Shown one piece after another: positions 5,868-7,355 of a stretch of DNA of 7,355 nucleotides; within the stretch, counting starts at the first letter, position 1, and the number at the start of each line of letters is the position of its first letter. The stretch is from an uncultured bacterium (lineage in GTDB: Bacteria; Pseudomonadota; Alphaproteobacteria; SP197): the NCBI GenBank assembly GCA_938014945.1, contig CALLQH010000238.1, forward strand, positions 1 to 7,355, written 5' to 3'. Made by a program: the position numbers and the translations under genes. The notes under the pieces are model-generated. The model searched no databases and was not told where the DNA came from. It was given only the letters and a program-made list of their open reading frames with translations.

Positions 5868-7355
5868 TCACTGGTCGCGACGGAAGACATGGCTGCGCGC
5901 GGTGGCCAGCTGATCCCAGCCGGGCCGGTGGTGCAGATCGGTCTTCTTCATGTCGCAAAGGATGGTGTTGTAGGCGAAAGCCCCGGCGGGGCTCGGCTCG
6001 TCGAGAGTGAGGAAATCGGGGTTGCCCGAGCGGTCGACGCCGTTCCCGTCGATGTCCATCCACGAGCCCTCATGCAGGACGATGACGCCGGGCATGCAGC
6101 GCTCGGTGACGTAAACGGGCGTCACCACCTTTCCGCGCTCGTTCCAGATCTCGACCGTGTCGCCGGTCCTTATGCCGAGCCTGGCGGCGTCCGAGGCGTT
6201 GATCGTGGTTTCCTGGCTGAAGGTTTCGCGCAGCCAGGGGATGTTGTTGAAGATCGAATGCGTCCGCCAGCGCGGATGCGGCGTGATCATGTGGAAGGGG
6301 AAGCGCTTCGCCAGCGGGTGATTGAGGCTTTCCCAGGGCTCGATCCATTTGGGGATGGCCGGGATGTGGTAACCCCAGCGGGTCTTCGTCCAATCGGTGA
6401 CCTGGGCCAGTTCGCCCGAGAAGATCTCGATCTTGCCCGACGGGGTCTGGAACGGCACGCCCTTCTCGATCTGCTCGCGGAAGGCGACGTGCGGCTGCGC
6501 CAGCACGAACTTGTAGACGCCGCGCGCCTTGAACTCCTCCCAGCTCCAGGTGGCGCCCTGATGGCTCTGGACCTTGTGCCACCAGTCGACCAGGTAGGCC
6601 TCGTCGACGGCATCGGGATAGTCGAAGTAGCTGCGGTCGGCCTTCGGATTGTATCCGGGGCCGAAGCCGAGCCGGTAGGCCAGCTCGGTGAAGACCTGGA
6701 AGTCGGTCTTGCTCTCGCCGAGCGGCTCGATGACTTTCGGGCGGTGGATGTAGTAGTGGCCCTTGTACCAGGGCAGCGCCACGTCGTGCCGCTCGAAATG
6801 CGTGGCGATGGGCAGCAGGTAGTCCGCCCAGATACCGGTCGGCGTGATGGTGCTGTCCATGCACACCAGCAGGCTTTCGCCCTCGCCGTAGCTATCCAGC
6901 TTGCGGATCGCCGCGATCTCCTTGTTGATGTTGGTGAGCTGGTTCAGCCAGTCCGATCCTTGCCAGAAGATGCCGCGGATGTTGGGGACGACACCGTCGA
7001 GACCGTCGCTGCGCGGCCACAGGCCGGCTTCCTCGCGCTTCACGTTCGGGTAGTTCAGGACGACGTGCGCCCAGCGGTCGGACTTGATCGAGGCGTACCA
7101 GACGTTCGAATACTGGTCATAGGGATAGGCGATGGATTCCGCGTGCCAGCCCTTGCCCACGCCCTCCGCGCAGCCGCCGAGGATGCCGATGTTGCCGGTC
7201 ATCGCCTGAAGCGCTGCCGCCATGCGGTTGTACTGTTCGCCGAAAGCCGCCCGACCCGGCGCCCAGCTTGCCTTCAGCGCGGCGGGCTTGGTCGTCGCAT
7301 ACATGTCCGCGAGCTTGACGATGTCGGCCGCGGGCACGCCGCAGATGGCGCTCGC
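5868..7355 (-). CDS. DmsA-like molybdopterin oxidoreductase, catalytic subunit (partial, N-terminus missing)
   Basis: This is the catalytic subunit of a DMSO-reductase-family (bis-MGD) respiratory oxidoreductase. The frame is open to the window edge, so the visible 495 residues lack the true start. A GTG at 7337 lies inside the conserved domain and is not the start. Visible family signatures are, in order: a TGNIGILGG stretch near residue 55, the TPTGIWADYLLPIATHFER segment, TPSGKIEIFS, and ITPHPRWRTHS followed by NNIPWLRE. Next comes the C-terminal molydopterin-binding barrel (GIRTGDTVEIWNERGKV, then MPGVIVLHEGSW) and a PSPAG tail. These most resemble DmsA/YnfE-type enzymes. The N-terminal [4Fe-4S] motif, the molybdenum ligand and any Tat signal lie outside the window, so substrate (S- or N-oxide, selenate, other) and export cannot be judged. 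It is followed after 14 bases by the iron-sulfur subunit gene. The family call is secure; the substrate is unknown. Confidence 0.93.
   Translation of the reverse strand, partial: ASAICGVPAADIVKLADMYATTKPAALKASWAPGRAAFGEQYNRMAAALQAMTGNIGILGGCAEGVGKGWHAESIAYPYDQYSNVWYASIKSDRWAHVVLNYPNVKREEAGLWPRSDGLDGVVPNIRGIFWQGSDWLNQLTNINKEIAAIRKLDSYGEGESLLVCMDSTITPTGIWADYLLPIATHFERHDVALPWYKGHYYIHRPKVIEPLGESKTDFQVFTELAYRLGFGPGYNPKADRSYFDYPDAVDEAYLVDWWHKVQSHQGATWSWEEFKARGVYKFVLAQPHVAFREQIEKGVPFQTPSGKIEIFSGELAQVTDWTKTRWGYHIPAIPKWIEPWESLNHPLAKRFPFHMITPHPRWRTHSIFNNIPWLRETFSQETTINASDAARLGIRTGDTVEIWNERGKVVTPVYVTERCMPGVIVLHEGSWMDIDGNGVDRSGNPDFLTLDEPSPAGAFAYNTILCDMKKTDLHHRPGWDQLATARSHVFRRDQ

Noticed and set aside
5854..6063. 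70-codon N-terminal extension of the DmsB-like subunit
   Set aside because: It overlaps the end of the catalytic subunit gene. The strong ribosome binding site at 5859-5865 supports the start at 5853.
1..7355. Insertion sequences, CRISPR arrays, tRNA or rRNA genes
   Set aside because: No transposase-like frame, regularly spaced direct repeats or RNA-gene signatures are visible. The window is almost entirely ordinary coding sequence of uniform composition.

Overview
The window is GC-rich, gene-dense proteobacterial DNA. The style of the proteins (a DMSO-reductase-family respiratory enzyme with its chaperone, and an NtrC-type two-component pair) points to a metabolically versatile Proteobacterium. 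An alphaproteobacterium is my best guess, but only from general resemblance. Essentially everything readable lies on the minus strand, so the genes are described here in transcription order, from high to low coordinates.

Region 7355 to 4446 is an anaerobic-respiration module. It begins with the C-terminal two thirds or so of a DmsA-like molybdopterin oxidoreductase, whose N-terminus lies outside the window. Next is its DmsB-like subunit with sixteen cysteines for four [4Fe-4S] clusters, then a TorD/DmsD-type chaperone that would help insert the cofactor and check export. The substrate cannot be read from what is visible. No membrane anchor gene (DmsC/NrfD type) sits in its usual place after the iron-sulfur subunit.

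Region 4444 to 3470 encodes an unusual cysteine-rich cytoplasmic iron-sulfur protein. It has two pairs of ferredoxin-like motifs flanking a further four-cysteine segment, and a rubredoxin-like cysteine knuckle pair at the C-terminus. It is probably an electron carrier or maturation partner for the reductase.

Region 3473 to 250 is a two-component system. The histidine kinase carries a CxxCH c-type heme motif in its predicted periplasmic sensor domain and a cysteine-rich PAS domain in the cytoplasm. The response regulator has the receiver, AAA+ and Fis-type DNA-binding layout of NtrC proteins. However, its AAA+ domain has lost the GAFTGA loop, the Walker B acidic pair and both arginine fingers, so it probably does not act as a sigma-54 activator.

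The six genes are spaced by 14, -8, 1, -4 and -4 (or -1) bases and look like one operon, with the sensor and regulator at its distal end. The simplest reading is that the heme and cysteine sensor detects periplasmic redox state or electron acceptor and controls the reductase genes. Positions 101 to 249 look non-coding. Positions 1 to 100 may hold the beginning of another minus-strand gene that runs off the window.
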